A stretch of DNA of 64,000 nucleotides from Chloroflexota bacterium (GTDB lineage: Bacteria; Chloroflexota; Anaerolineae; Aggregatilineales; J027), in the NCBI GenBank assembly GCA_013112715.1, contig JABFGB010000011.1, positions 107,137 through 171,136 of the forward strand. Reading direction: 5' to 3'. A model generated the notes under the pieces. That model did no database searches and was not told where the DNA came from. It saw only the letters and a program-made list of their open reading frames with translations. The translations under genes and the position numbers were made by a program. This document shows, piece after piece, positions 1 to 8,555 of this stretch. The stretch's first letter is position 1. Every line of letters starts with the position of its first letter.

Positions 1-1424
1 TCAACGAGGGCAGCCAAAATCGCTGCGACGTCGGGACGGAGGGTAGTAGATTCTTCCTGCATGACAAACTGATCCTCGACAAATTTGGTGTCGAAGCGGC
101 CCGCCAAAAAGCGCTGACTATCGAGCAGGGTTTGATGGAAGGGGATATTGGTTTTTAGTCCCATAATTTTGTATTCGTCCAATGCACGACGCATTCGTAG
201 CAAAGCCGCACCACGCGATTCACCCCAACAAATCAATTTTGCCAGCATCGAATCATAGTACGGCGTGACTTCATAACCCTCATAGATGCCACTGTCCACC
301 CGCACACCGGGGCCGCTGGGGGCCATATAGGTTGAGATACGGCCAGCGGAAGGCATAAAGTTGTTATAGGGGTCTTCGGCGTTGATACGACACTCGATGG
401 CATGACCATTGATTTTGACTTCCTCTTGCGTCAGACCGAGTTTGCGTCCGCGTGCAATACGGATTTGTTCTTTAATCAAGTCCACCCCTGTAACGAGTTC
501 AGTAACGGGGTGCTCCACTTGAATACGGGTGTTCATTTCCATGAAATAATAATTGCGGTCTTTATCCACAAGGCATTCAATCGTGCCGGCGCCAACATAG
601 CTGACTGCTTGGGCGGCCTGTACCCCCATATGGCCCATCGCAGCACGTAATTCATCATCCACGAAGACACTAGGGGCTTCTTCCACCAATTTCTGGTGAC
701 GGCGCTGGATGCTGCATTCACGTTCACACAAGTGGATCACATTGCCAAAATGATCGGCCAATACCTGAATTTCAATATGGCGGGCATTTTCGACAAGACG
801 TTCGACGTATACCCGGCCATCACCAAAGGCATTGAGGGCTTCGCGGCGGGCTGATTCCAGTGCGGCGGGGAGTTCCTCTTGGCTGCGAACAACCCGCATC
901 CCTTTGCCACCCCCACCCGCTGCCGCTTTGAGCAGCAGGGGATAACCGATGATATGGTGGGCGGCGCTCATCAATTCTTCGTCAGAGAGGCCGGGTTCGG
1001 TGCCGGGAATGACCGGGACACCAGCGGCTTTCATACGTTCGCGGGCTGCTTCTTTGTCCCCCATCGCATTAATCGCCGAAGGAGGTGGGCCAATCCAGAC
1101 TAATCCTTCATCCATAACAGCCTGTGCAAAAGGGGCGCGTTCGCTCAAAAAACCATAACCGGGGTGAACGGCGTCTACTCCGGCGCGTTTGGCAACATCA
1201 ATGAGTTTTTCAATATTTAAGTAACTTTCACGCGGGGCAGGTGGCCCAATATGATAGGCTTCATCAGCATGGCGTACATGCAGCGATTCACGATCCACAT
1301 CTGAATAAACCGCGACGGTTTGAATCCCCAGTTCGCGGCAGGCGCGAATAATGCGAATGGCAATCTCCCCTCGATTGGCAATCAGAATTTTCTTAATATT
1401 AATCACTGGCATCTGGTCGGTCAT
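1..1424 (-). CDS. accC: Biotin carboxylase (acyl-CoA carboxylase subunit), C-terminus cut by window edge
   Basis: Biotin carboxylase carries out the ATP- and bicarbonate-dependent carboxylation of biotin on BCCP, the first half-reaction of acetyl-CoA (or propionyl-CoA) carboxylase. I translated the minus strand from the ATG at 1424. It opens with the family hallmark KILIANRGEIAIRIIRA, followed by the ATP-grasp glycine loop AAAGGGGKGMRVV, the ERDCSIQ-like segment (here ERECSIQRRHQKLVEEAP), and the catalytic segment EMNTRIQVEHPVTE with GVDLIKEQI. About 474 residues are present; the frame is still open at base 1, so the last residues lie outside. A gene for the biotin carrier is not visible, so whether the enzyme serves acetyl-, propionyl- or pyruvate carboxylation cannot be decided. 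The family assignment is very secure. Confidence 0.95.
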   Translation of the reverse strand, partial: MTDQMPVINIKKILIANRGEIAIRIIRACRELGIQTVAVYSDVDRESLHVRHADEAYHIGPPAPRESYLNIEKLIDVAKRAGVDAVHPGYGFLSERAPFAQAVMDEGLVWIGPPPSAINAMGDKEAARERMKAAGVPVIPGTEPGLSDEELMSAAHHIIGYPLLLKAAAGGGGKGMRVVRSQEELPAALESARREALNAFGDGRVYVERLVENARHIEIQVLADHFGNVIHLCERECSIQRRHQKLVEEAPSVFVDDELRAAMGHMGVQAAQAVSYVGAGTIECLVDKDRNYYFMEMNTRIQVEHPVTELVTGVDLIKEQIRIARGRKLGLTQEEVKINGHAIECRINAEDPYNNFMPSAGRISTYMAPSGPGVRVDSGIYEGYEVTPYYDSMLAKLICWGESRGAALLRMRRALDEYKIMGLKTNIPFHQTLLDSQRFLAGRFDTKFVEDQFVMQEESTTLRPDVAAILAALV

Positions 1425-1450
1425 AAAAATTTCCTTTGCGTAGGCCAGAA

Positions 1451-2050
1451 TTAAGCCTTTTTAGTAGGTACGGTCTCCGTAATAGTGATTTGTTTGGGCG
1501 AAGTCAGGCTGTGGCGCTGCAAGATTTCCCCCGATTTGGAGTTGACCCGCAAAATAAGCAAGCCTTCGTCTTTAATCGCATTGAGTTCATTAATCAGGGT
1601 AGCCCATTCACCATCAGCCTGCGAGGGTTCAATAGGACGTTCGACACGCATCTGAAAGTAACTCAACATACGATAGAAATCCCACACCCACATCATTTGG
1701 GTATGGAGGGCACGATCATTACTCGCCCAAACCGTTTTTTCCTCAGGGGCATGGTGGGTACGCCAAAAGGTGATTTGATGTGTCACTGCTGTCGTATTTT
1801 CCCATGCCGATTTGATTTCAAAGCTAGCATGGAGATTTTGAGGACTATTGTGACCTTCGGGGATTCCTTTGACATAGCGCAACGGGCCCGTCGGGCCATA
1901 CCGCAGGAAGTTTTCCGTACCGACCACATCAAGGGAGGCAAATGTAATGATTTCGAGCATGTGCGCCGAAGCATTGGGGTTTGGCGGGGCAGCAGGATTC
2001 TCACTTTTAGTCTCGTGTTTCTCAGCTTTTGAGGTTACTTTATCCGCCAT
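1451..2050 (-). CDS. Hypothetical protein, 199 aa
   Basis: I do not recognise a family. The start ATG at 2050 has an AGGA about 6 bases upstream. The N-terminus (about 30 residues) is Lys/Glu/Pro-rich and looks disordered. The rest is a globular domain with many aromatic residues (for example MMWVWDFYRMLSYFQMRVER) and a C-terminal Thr/Lys tail. There is no signal peptide or membrane segment, so it is probably cytoplasmic. The gene ends 26 bases before accC and shares its direction, so the two may be co-transcribed. The opposite-strand frame over the same span lacks a plausible start signal, and I treat it as a shadow. Confidence 0.7.
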   Translation of the reverse strand: MADKVTSKAEKHETKSENPAAPPNPNASAHMLEIITFASLDVVGTENFLRYGPTGPLRYVKGIPEGHNSPQNLHASFEIKSAWENTTAVTHQITFWRTHHAPEEKTVWASNDRALHTQMMWVWDFYRMLSYFQMRVERPIEPSQADGEWATLINELNAIKDEGLLILRVNSKSGEILQRHSLTSPKQITITETVPTKKA

Positions 2051-2186
2051 ATCTTATCCTTAAATCCGTTTCCTCGAACAACAAGTTATTATAACAAGGC
2101 AAGCATAAAATGCAGTGATACAGAAAATTTCTATATACTGCACATCCTTTCCAAGTATTCGATTGGTCGGGTTGGTCACAAGCAGA

Positions 2187-2235
2187 GTCTCACATACAAT
2201 ACAGGTGATACGACACGGATGAGACTTTGTGAGAC
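2187..2235. repeat. Inverted repeat GTCTCACA / TGTGAGAC
   Basis: Perfect 8-bp inverted repeat (2187-2194 and 2228-2235) with a 33-base spacer. It lies in the roughly 200-base gap between infA and the hypothetical gene that starts at 2050. There is no U-tract, so it is not a standard terminator. It could be an operator or a weak 3'-end structure of infA mRNA. Confidence 0.35.
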
Positions 2236-2247
2236 AACGCGAGGTGA

Positions 2248-2523
2248 TTAGAAGGCGGCTTCGTCCGAGAATGAGTCGTTGTTGTCGCGCAGGCGATAAG
2301 TGATGCGGCCACGATTCAGATCATATTCGCTGAGTTCGAGTCGGACGCGATCTCCCAGCAAAATACGAATATAGTGTTTGCGCATCCGGCCAGCAAGATA
2401 GGCCAATACTTTGTGACCGTTTTCGAGTTCGACCATAAATTGGGTGTTGGGCAGCGCTTCAACGACTGTGCCTTCCACGAGAATTTTAGATCCTTCTTTA
2501 GTAGCTTTTTCTTTTTTCGCCAT
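2248..2523 (-). CDS. infA: Translation initiation factor IF-1, with N- and C-terminal extensions
   Basis: IF-1 binds the ribosomal A site with IF-2 and IF-3 during initiation. The OB-fold core is clear: [40 protein letters not shown], then [20 protein letters not shown] and YRL. The usual length is about 72 residues; this one has 91, with about 8 extra basic residues at the N-terminus (KATKEGSK region) and about 9 acidic or polar residues at the C-terminus ([11 protein letters not shown]). The start ATG at 2523 is preceded by GGAGAGG. The gene sits downstream of rpsU, separated by a terminator, so it probably has its own promoter. Confidence 0.95.
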   Translation of the reverse strand: MAKKEKATKEGSKILVEGTVVEALPNTQFMVELENGHKVLAYLAGRMRKHYIRILLGDRVRLELSEYDLNRGRITYRLRDNNDSFSDEAAF

Positions 2524-2619
2524 AACCTCTCCATGAAGCGGATAAATATGCGTACATTGCTATCATACATCTAGTTAATCGGTTGGGTCAATGGGTTTAG
2601 CGCACAAAATAGCCTAAAA

Positions 2620-2654
2620 AGCGCAGCCCTAAAAAATATTTTTAAGACTGCGCT
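2620..2654 (-). terminator. Rho-independent terminator after rpsU
   Basis: On the minus strand a 9-bp stem (AGCGCAGTC with GGCTGCGCT, one G-U pair) is followed by TTTTT. The arms are at 2646-2654 and 2620-2628. It lies about 30 bases beyond the rpsU stop and separates rpsU from infA. Confidence 0.75.
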
Positions 2655-2682
2655 GTTGATGTCCCGTTTAGGAAGCGGTCAA

Positions 2683-2883
2683 TCAGATGCCATTAATCTT
2701 GCGTTGTTTGCGGCGGGCACGACGGACGGCCTTCTTCTTTTGGATGCGACGGAGTTCGCTCTTGGACACGTACCAGCGCTTGCGGCGGACGGTGCTCAAG
2801 ACCCCATCTTTGGCGATTTGTTTGCGGAATCGCTTCAGCAGTGCTTCCTGCGATTCTCCCGGACGGAGGTCAACTTGCGACAT
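2683..2883 (-). CDS. rpsU: 30S ribosomal protein bS21
   Basis: A component of the small-subunit platform near the anti-Shine-Dalgarno site of 16S rRNA. The 66-residue protein matches the family in length and pattern: VDLRPGESQEALLKRFRKQI at the start, a basic middle (VRRKRWYVSKSELRRIQKKK) and a strongly basic tail (RRARRKQRK). The start ATG at 2883 follows a GGGGGGTG-rich segment. Terminators flank the gene on both sides, so it appears to be transcribed alone. Confidence 0.95.
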   Translation of the reverse strand: MSQVDLRPGESQEALLKRFRKQIAKDGVLSTVRRKRWYVSKSELRRIQKKKAVRRARRKQRKINGI

Positions 2884-2922
2884 ACTGCTTCACCCCCCTT
2901 CATCAAGGGCTATTCAGGCAAA

Positions 2923-2959
2923 CAGCAGGCAAAAGAGTCTATGCTCTTCTGACCTGCTG
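2923..2959 (-). terminator. Terminator between the first S1 gene and rpsU
   Basis: Minus-strand stem CAGCAGG/CCTGCTG (arms 2953-2959 and 2923-2929) encloses an inner AAGAG/CTCTT stem and is followed by TTTG. The U-tract is short, so termination may be partial. Confidence 0.55.
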
Positions 2960-2977
2960 AAATTTACATTATGGGGA

Positions 2978-4264
2978 TTACGCACCAACAGGGGCGGCAT
3001 CTTCCAGATCTTCGGTTTCGGATTCTAGCGCATCGTAGGTGGATTCGCCAGATTCAGTTTCGGCATATTGGGCATTTGCCAGTGCCCCGGGCCGCAGGCC
3101 GATGCTGTCTGGATCCATATCATGTTCATTGGCCCAATTGATGCGTTCACTCTCGGTAACTTCCTTGAAGCTCAGGCCGAGGCGTTGGCGGTCAGATTCC
3201 ATGCTGATGATACGCAGAAGGAGTTTTTGACCGCTAGAAATGAGATGTTCGACATTGGTGGGGGGTGGGCTGGCAATCTGGCTGCTGTGGAGTAGGGCTT
3301 CGATGCCGGGTTCAAGGCGGATGAATGCGCCGAATTGCGCGACACGGCTAACTTCACCCAAAACCAACTGCCCGATATGATACAGTTCTTCAATTTGCGC
3401 CCAAGGATTGGGTTGCAGGCGCTTGAGCGAGAGGCCGATACGCTTGCCCTCTTGGTCGAGATTTAGGACATACACGCGCACCTTGTCGCCAACCTGCACC
3501 ACTTCACGGGGGTGACGAACACGATGCCACGCCAGTTCGCTAATGTGAATCAGGCCATCAGCCCCGCCAAGATCAACGAACGCGCCGAAATCGCGCAGAC
3601 CGGAGACGACGCCTTCACAAATCGCGCCTTCTTTGAGTTCGGTGAGCAGTTTGTCTTTGTGGGCAGTGCGTTGTTCACGCATGGCTTCGCGTTGGCTAAA
3701 GACCAAACGACGGCGCTTGCGATTGACTTCGATAATTTTGACCATGATCGGCTGACTGACCAGTTTTTGCATATAGTCTTTGCGGTCATCTTCCGAAAGG
3801 CCACGCGGCAAATCCATGACATGGCTGGCGGGCACAAAACCACGCAGATTCCCAAAGGGAACAATAATGCCACCCCGGTTGGCCTCAGCGACATAGCCCT
3901 TCCAGACATCGCCGCTGTCCATAATCTTTTGGGCGTTCGTCCAGTCTTCGGCTTGCATCGCCTGTGAGACGGAGACCAGCAGATTCCCGTCTTGGTCTTC
4001 CATACGGGTAATCATGACCATGACTTCTTGGCCGACATTGAAATCCGATTCGCGCTGAAGGCGATCAATATCCTGTCGGGAGACAAATCCATCATTTTTC
4101 ATACCGATGTCAACCAACATGCCATGCTGGTCAACCGACAACACTGTGCCAGAAACAATATCACCCCGTTCTGGCAAGCCCTTTTTAAAGGACTCTTCAA
4201 GCAGTGCCGCAAAATCCATTATCTCATTGTCGAACTTATTTCCCATTGTGGGAGATTTCTCCAT
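2978..4264 (-). CDS. S1 RNA-binding domain protein (ribosomal protein bS1-like), copy 1
   Basis: S1 domains are OB folds that bind single-stranded RNA; bS1 delivers mRNA to the ribosome. The 428-residue protein holds four S1 repeats, at roughly residues 35-104, 119-187, 208-278 and 294-363. The third has the textbook form (VVSGLRDFGAFVDLGGADGL, then IHISELAWHRV). The tail is acidic (ESETEDLEDAA). E. coli bS1 has six domains; four-domain forms are common outside Proteobacteria. The start ATG at 4264 has AGGGA upstream. It is clearly paralogous to the gene immediately upstream, at 4589-5857. Which of the two is the functional bS1 cannot be told from sequence alone. Confidence 0.9.
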   Translation of the reverse strand: MEKSPTMGNKFDNEIMDFAALLEESFKKGLPERGDIVSGTVLSVDQHGMLVDIGMKNDGFVSRQDIDRLQRESDFNVGQEVMVMITRMEDQDGNLLVSVSQAMQAEDWTNAQKIMDSGDVWKGYVAEANRGGIIVPFGNLRGFVPASHVMDLPRGLSEDDRKDYMQKLVSQPIMVKIIEVNRKRRRLVFSQREAMREQRTAHKDKLLTELKEGAICEGVVSGLRDFGAFVDLGGADGLIHISELAWHRVRHPREVVQVGDKVRVYVLNLDQEGKRIGLSLKRLQPNPWAQIEELYHIGQLVLGEVSRVAQFGAFIRLEPGIEALLHSSQIASPPPTNVEHLISSGQKLLLRIISMESDRQRLGLSFKEVTESERINWANEHDMDPDSIGLRPGALANAQYAETESGESTYDALESETEDLEDAAPVGA

Positions 4265-4326
4265 ACACGTCCCTACTTATACGAACGTTATCAAAAACTT
4301 GCTCTGGGTATGAACAAGCCTAAAAA

Positions 4327-4365
4327 ACGGCATCTTGTCGGTGGGGACTAACCAACTAGAGCCGT
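4327..4365 (-). terminator. Terminator or attenuator between the two S1 genes
   Basis: On the minus strand ACGGC pairs with GCCGT, with an inner GTTGGT/ACCGAC stem, followed by TTTTTT. It lies 224 bases after the stop of the upstream S1 gene and about 60 bases before the start of the next. It could end the first transcript or attenuate the second. The rest of this 324-base gap (4265-4588) holds no gene that I can support. Confidence 0.55.
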
Positions 4366-4588
4366 TCTTTTGTCAGAATTACGATTCAAGAAACCGCGAT
4401 GAAACGGTGTTGAACAGAAAAGAATTAAAAACAACAGAACTTAACTCGCGCCGAAACGCGCCCCTTTCAAATTTGACTGGCAGGATTTTAATCCGCGATT
4501 TCCTACCTGTCAAACCTGATTTTAACCAATTGAGGCGAAATTTTCTGTCGGCACTCGCAAAAAATCTAATATTTTAAGTGCGGCTCGC

Positions 4589-5857
4589 TTATTCCGCTGC
4601 TGGTTCATCGTTTTCTTCAGCGCTTTCGGCAGTTTCGAGTGGCTCGCTAGGTTCGCTAGGTTGTTCGAGCGCAGCTTCCTCACCGGCTGGATTTTGTTCT
4701 GTACCCCAACGCTGCGTAAATCCAACTCGGCGGCGTTCTGGTTCTAGGCGGCTGATGCGTAACTGTAAACGATCACCCTTTTTGACATAACTGTAGGGTT
4801 CTTTGAGTGTGCCATCACCCATTTCGCTGAGATGCAGGAGGCCTTCAAGACCGTCATCTAGGGCAATGAACGCGCCGAAGTCTACAACATTGGTAACAGT
4901 GCCTTCGACCAACTGGCCTTCGTGATAGGTTTCGATAGCATTGGCCCAAGGGTCTTTGAGCAGGCGCTTGCGACTGAGAGCAATACGGTTGGTGTCGCGG
5001 TCAAGGCTGAGAATATAGACCTTGATGACATCGCCGACATTGAGCACATCACGCGGATGATCTACCCGATGCCATGCCAGTTCGGATACGTGGATAAGGC
5101 CATCTGCACCACCCAAATTGACAAACGCACCAAAATCGCGCAGACCCGTTACGGTGCCGTCCACTTCGTCGCCCTCTTTGAGTTCGGACAGCAGTTTGGC
5201 TTTTTGTTGGGCACGGGCTTCGCGTTGGGCTTCTCGTTCAGAAAAAATTAAACGGCGGCGGTCTGGATTAACTTCAATAACTTTGACAGTCAGGGTCTGG
5301 CGCGTATCTTTTAGTCCGTCTAGAGCATCGCGGCGGTCAGTGGATTGTAACCCGGGCGATACAGTGACCATATGGGAAGAGGGAATGAAACCTTCCAGCC
5401 GATTCCAACGCACCAAAACGCCTCCGCGATTGTGACCGACGACTTCAACATTGACTACTTCCTCCGTCTTCATCAATTCGGCGGCTTTTTCCCAATCGTA
5501 TTGTTGGAGGCCCATATTGATGCTTACAATGAGGTTGCCGTCACTGTCACGAGTTTGCAGAACATATACTGGAACTTCTTGCCCGACTTTCAACGAACTG
5601 CGGAAAGATGGATCAAGCCGCTCCATATCTTGGGAGGTGACGATACCATCTTGTTTCGCCCCTAAATCCACGATAATTTCATTGCGGTCAATCTGCATGA
5701 TGATGGCATTGCGGATTTCCCCACGACGCGGAGGCTTATAGTCATAGGAAGACTCCTCCAGCAGTTCCAAGAAACTATTGTGCGCCTCGTCGTTCTCGGA
5801 ATGGTTGGGAGTCGGAGGAACTTCTTGTGACGGCTGGTTGTTTTTATCAATACCCAT
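4589..5857 (-). CDS. S1 RNA-binding domain protein (ribosomal protein bS1-like), copy 2
   Basis: 422 residues with four S1 repeats at about residues 45-115, 130-200, 222-292 and 308-378. The third repeat (VTGLRDFGAFVNLGGADGL, IHVSELAWHRV) is almost the same as in the neighbouring copy. The N-terminus is polar and probably disordered; the C-terminus is Glu/Ala/Pro-rich (PSEPSEPLETAESAEENDE). The ATG at 5857 has AGGTGG about 13 bases upstream. Both copies are full-length with intact domains, so neither looks like a decaying duplicate. Probable role: mRNA recruitment to the ribosome or another RNA-binding function in the cytoplasm. Confidence 0.9.
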   Translation of the reverse strand: MGIDKNNQPSQEVPPTPNHSENDEAHNSFLELLEESSYDYKPPRRGEIRNAIIMQIDRNEIIVDLGAKQDGIVTSQDMERLDPSFRSSLKVGQEVPVYVLQTRDSDGNLIVSINMGLQQYDWEKAAELMKTEEVVNVEVVGHNRGGVLVRWNRLEGFIPSSHMVTVSPGLQSTDRRDALDGLKDTRQTLTVKVIEVNPDRRRLIFSEREAQREARAQQKAKLLSELKEGDEVDGTVTGLRDFGAFVNLGGADGLIHVSELAWHRVDHPRDVLNVGDVIKVYILSLDRDTNRIALSRKRLLKDPWANAIETYHEGQLVEGTVTNVVDFGAFIALDDGLEGLLHLSEMGDGTLKEPYSYVKKGDRLQLRISRLEPERRRVGFTQRWGTEQNPAGEEAALEQPSEPSEPLETAESAEENDEPAAE

Positions 5858-5890
5858 TGATTTTGCTATACCACCTTGTTTATACGAATA

Positions 5891-5912
5891 TTTTCCGGCC
5901 CTTACCGGAAAA
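5891..5912. promoter_or_regulatory. Palindrome TTTTCCGG-N6-CCGGAAAA upstream of the second S1 gene
   Basis: Perfect 8-bp inverted repeat, 34 bases upstream of the S1 start codon at 5857 and in the divergent gap shared with the CAP-domain gene. No U-tract follows on the minus strand, so an operator or 5'-leader hairpin is more likely than a terminator. Confidence 0.45.
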
Positions 5913-6079
5913 GGCTACCACCAAGCAATAAGCTAATGGAAAGCACCCAAAATAAGTTTACCTTGCCATCCTATTTTCGTCAAAGAAAGTAAAGAGCGCA
6001 AACTTCGCTAATAGACGGGCATTTTGGTACAATCTCTCCCTTGAAATTTCATGCGGGGGCATGGAGGTATTGTAAAGAT

Positions 6080-7024
6080 TTGATTTCGGCTGTAGCCTCT
6101 CCCAAACGAATGCGAATCCATAGGACGCTGCTGCTTATTACATCGCTCATCTTGGCATTTTTATACTCCCCAGCTGCTGCGCAAGGCTCAGACCCTCAGT
6201 GGTTATTCGGTCAAGTTAATAACCTACGAGGCGGATTAGGGTTACATGCCTACGTCTGGAATGATCAATTAGCCGCTGCTGCTCAACAACAAAGTGAATA
6301 TATGGCGGCGACTGGACATATCAGCCATACCCAGTCCAATGGATCAACCCCGACCAGCCGAGCCGCAGCAAATGGTTACGGCGGAACGATGATTGCTGAA
6401 AACATCTATGGCGGTCTGATAGCCCAAGCGACAGATGCGTGGGCCTTTTGGGTAAATTCCGGTGTGCATTATGCGACGTTGACCAACTCGCGGAATAATG
6501 AAATTGGGATTGGTGCCTCAAAAGGGGAAAATGGAACCTTTTATGCCCTAGTGATCGGCTATCGGCGAGATGTGACCGCCCCGCCCGCCCCTGTACCCGT
6601 CAATAACAGTGGCGGAGAACAACCCGCCGCGCCTGCTGCTCCGGCTGCACCTCCCCCAACGGCACGGCCACCGACCCGAACCTTTACCCCATCACCCACG
6701 ATACCCACAGCCACCCCGACCATTACATGGACGCCAACCTTCACATGGACTCCCTCCCCAACGGATACCGTGCCGCCGCCAACCGCAACTGGGATTCATT
6801 TACCAACGGCCCAAGTGGTGGCGATGCTGCCCTCGGCGACACAGGTTATTGTCAGCGTACCACCCAACGAAAATCCTCCCCCACTCACTCCCAAACTGGC
6901 TCGAAGGCAGGATAAGTCCGGGTTGGAGGTACAAAAACTACTGCCTGTGTTTTTGGTGGGGCAGGTTTTGCTGATTGGTATTGGGGTCTATTCTTTATTT
7001 TTCCGCAAATCGCGCCTGCGCTGA
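6080..7024 (+). CDS. Secreted CAP/SCP-domain protein with Pro/Thr linker and C-terminal membrane anchor
   Basis: CAP (SCP/PR-1, YkwD-like) domains are extracellular; their bacterial roles are mostly unknown. The start is taken as TTG at 6080 because GGAGGT lies 11 bases upstream; an ATG at 6110 is the alternative. The signal peptide is RTLLLITSLILAFLYSPAAA. The CAP domain spans about residues 40-170, with FGQVNNLRGGLGLHAYVWND, QSEYMAATGHISH, a GGTMIAENIYGG segment, and YALVIGYRRD at its end. A long Pro/Thr-rich linker (TPSPTIPTATPTITWTPT) follows, then a C-terminal hydrophobic stretch (LLPVFLVGQVLLIGIGVY) and basic FFRKSRLR. This suggests a wall-spanning protein anchored at its C-terminus. 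A TACAAT -10-like box lies at 6029-6034. Confidence 0.85.
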   Translation: MISAVASPKRMRIHRTLLLITSLILAFLYSPAAAQGSDPQWLFGQVNNLRGGLGLHAYVWNDQLAAAAQQQSEYMAATGHISHTQSNGSTPTSRAAANGYGGTMIAENIYGGLIAQATDAWAFWVNSGVHYATLTNSRNNEIGIGASKGENGTFYALVIGYRRDVTAPPAPVPVNNSGGEQPAAPAAPAAPPPTARPPTRTFTPSPTIPTATPTITWTPTFTWTPSPTDTVPPPTATGIHLPTAQVVAMLPSATQVIVSVPPNENPPPLTPKLARRQDKSGLEVQKLLPVFLVGQVLLIGIGVYSLFFRKSRLR

Positions 7025-7053
7025 AAAAGCGCACCTTTTAGGGTAGATAGATC

Positions 7054-8076
7054 ATGATTGAACCACTGCATGTATTGATTACTCACAAGGTATCGGACGC
7101 ATTGCTCGAACCTTTGCAAAATATATCGCCGCAAATTCGGCTGCATGTCCATCCGGCGAAACAGGGGTCAGAAGTGCCCGCCAAACTTTGGAAAGACGCT
7201 GATATTTTGTACACCACTGGGGCACTGCCTACCCCAAAAACCGAAACCCGCCTAAAGTGGATTCAGAGCCATTCAGCAGGGGTGGATGCGTTGCTGCTTC
7301 AACCGTTTTTTGAGGCCAATCCCGATGTTGTGTTGACGACCACCAGCGGTATCCATGCAACAAATATGGGGGAGTATGTTCTGGGGATGATTTTGGCGTT
7401 GGGGCATCGTATTCCGACGATGTTGAAGTATCAAGCCAAAGCCGAATGGTCAGAGAAGCGCTACAGCATATTTTTGCCACAGGAATTGCGAAATTCGACA
7501 GTGGGAATTTTGGGGTATGGCAGTTTGGGCCGTGAGGTAGCGCGTCTATGTAAGGCGTTTGGGGCTGAGGTGTTGGCGACCAAATTTAATGTCCGCCAAA
7601 CAGCCGATGAGGGCTATACCTTAGAGGGAACGGGTGATCCGCAGGGCGAATTGTTTGATCGCCTTTATCCACCACAGGCTGCTGCTTTTATGGTCAAAGA
7701 CTGTGATTTTGTCGTGATTACGTTACCATTGACTGAGGGGACACGTGGTAGTGTAGATGAGCACGTCATCAACGCTATGAAACCGACGGCCTTCTTGATT
7801 AACGTGGGACGCGGCGGGGTCGTGGATGAAGCAGCGCTATTGGCAGCTTTGCAAGAGGGACGCATTGCAGGGGCGGCCTTTGATGTTTTTGCCGAAGAAC
7901 CCTTATCGGCTGAAAGCCCCCTTTGGAAAGCACCGAATTTTATCATCAGTCCACATATTTCCGGCAACACCGCGACCTATGATGAAAAAGCCGTGCGTGT
8001 CTTTGAGGAAAATTTGCGGCGGTATATTGAAAAACGGCCTTTGTTAAATGTGGTGGATCGCACCAAAGGATATTGA
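7054..8076 (+). CDS. D-2-hydroxyacid dehydrogenase, NAD(P)-dependent
   Basis: Oxidoreductase of the D-isomer-specific 2-hydroxyacid family (glyoxylate/hydroxypyruvate reductase, phosphoglycerate dehydrogenase relatives). The 340 residues match the usual length. The Rossmann motif is TVGILGYGSLGREVARLCKA. The catalytic triad segments are present: Arg in LINVGRGGVVDEAALL, Glu in FAEEPLSAESPLW and His in ISPHISGNTATYD. A short insertion near residues 185-205 (EGTGDPQGELFDRLYPPQ) is characteristic of some subgroups. There is no ACT domain, so it is not a typical SerA. It starts 29 bases after the CAP gene and may be co-transcribed. The substrate cannot be named from sequence. Confidence 0.9.
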   Translation: MIEPLHVLITHKVSDALLEPLQNISPQIRLHVHPAKQGSEVPAKLWKDADILYTTGALPTPKTETRLKWIQSHSAGVDALLLQPFFEANPDVVLTTTSGIHATNMGEYVLGMILALGHRIPTMLKYQAKAEWSEKRYSIFLPQELRNSTVGILGYGSLGREVARLCKAFGAEVLATKFNVRQTADEGYTLEGTGDPQGELFDRLYPPQAAAFMVKDCDFVVITLPLTEGTRGSVDEHVINAMKPTAFLINVGRGGVVDEAALLAALQEGRIAGAAFDVFAEEPLSAESPLWKAPNFIISPHISGNTATYDEKAVRVFEENLRRYIEKRPLLNVVDRTKGY

Positions 8077-8190
8077 TACCCGCAACTTTCTGAACAGAGT
8101 CTACGTATTGAGGTATAGAAGCGCAGCAATGCGCCCATGAGGTTTATGTATCGTCAATATGATTTAGCTTCGTGTGAGGAGTGAGGGAAG

Positions 8191-8502
8191 ATGACCGATC
8201 AGACCCAACAAGAAGATGTGCGCCAAAATCAGGAAAGCCCTGAAGACCCTATGAAGGCGTTTTTGCATCACCAACGCTTGGCTTTTGAGGAATTTGGCAA
8301 GGCGATTGAATCGCTCCTGCCGCCTGATTTTCGTGAACATACCCGCAAGGCCAGTCAGTCGTTTATGGAATCCTTCAAATCGCTGTTTGATGCCGCCAAA
8401 GCTGATATTGACCAGATGATGCAGCGCCAGCGCAATCAAAAATCGGCGGAAGGCGAAACCGAAGGCCCCGGCGAAACGAAGGTCAAAGTAGACATCCAGT
8501 AA
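8191..8502 (+). CDS. Small hypothetical helical protein, 103 aa
   Basis: No family recognised. The ATG at 8191 is preceded by GAGGAG and GAGGGAAG. The protein is rich in Glu, Gln, Lys and Ala and probably mostly alpha-helical: an acidic N-terminus, a central amphipathic part (FGKAIESLLPPDFREHTRK, SFMESFKSLFDAAKADID) and a low-complexity Glu/Gly/Lys tail. It has no signal peptide and no cysteines, and stands alone between a dehydrogenase gene and a convergent gene. Confidence 0.7.
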   Translation: MTDQTQQEDVRQNQESPEDPMKAFLHHQRLAFEEFGKAIESLLPPDFREHTRKASQSFMESFKSLFDAAKADIDQMMQRQRNQKSAEGETEGPGETKVKVDIQ

Positions 8503-8518
8503 ACGGCCCGACCTCGCA

Positions 8519-8544
8519 AGGGCAGGTGAAGTGTTGCCTGCCCT
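8519..8544. terminator. Hairpin between convergent genes
   Basis: AGGGCAGG (8519-8526) pairs perfectly with CCTGCCCT (8537-8544). It lies just after the stop at 8502 and just beyond the convergent gene ending at 8556. It lacks a clear U-tract on either strand, so its efficiency as a terminator is uncertain. Confidence 0.5.
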
Positions 8545-8555
8545 ATCAAAATCCC

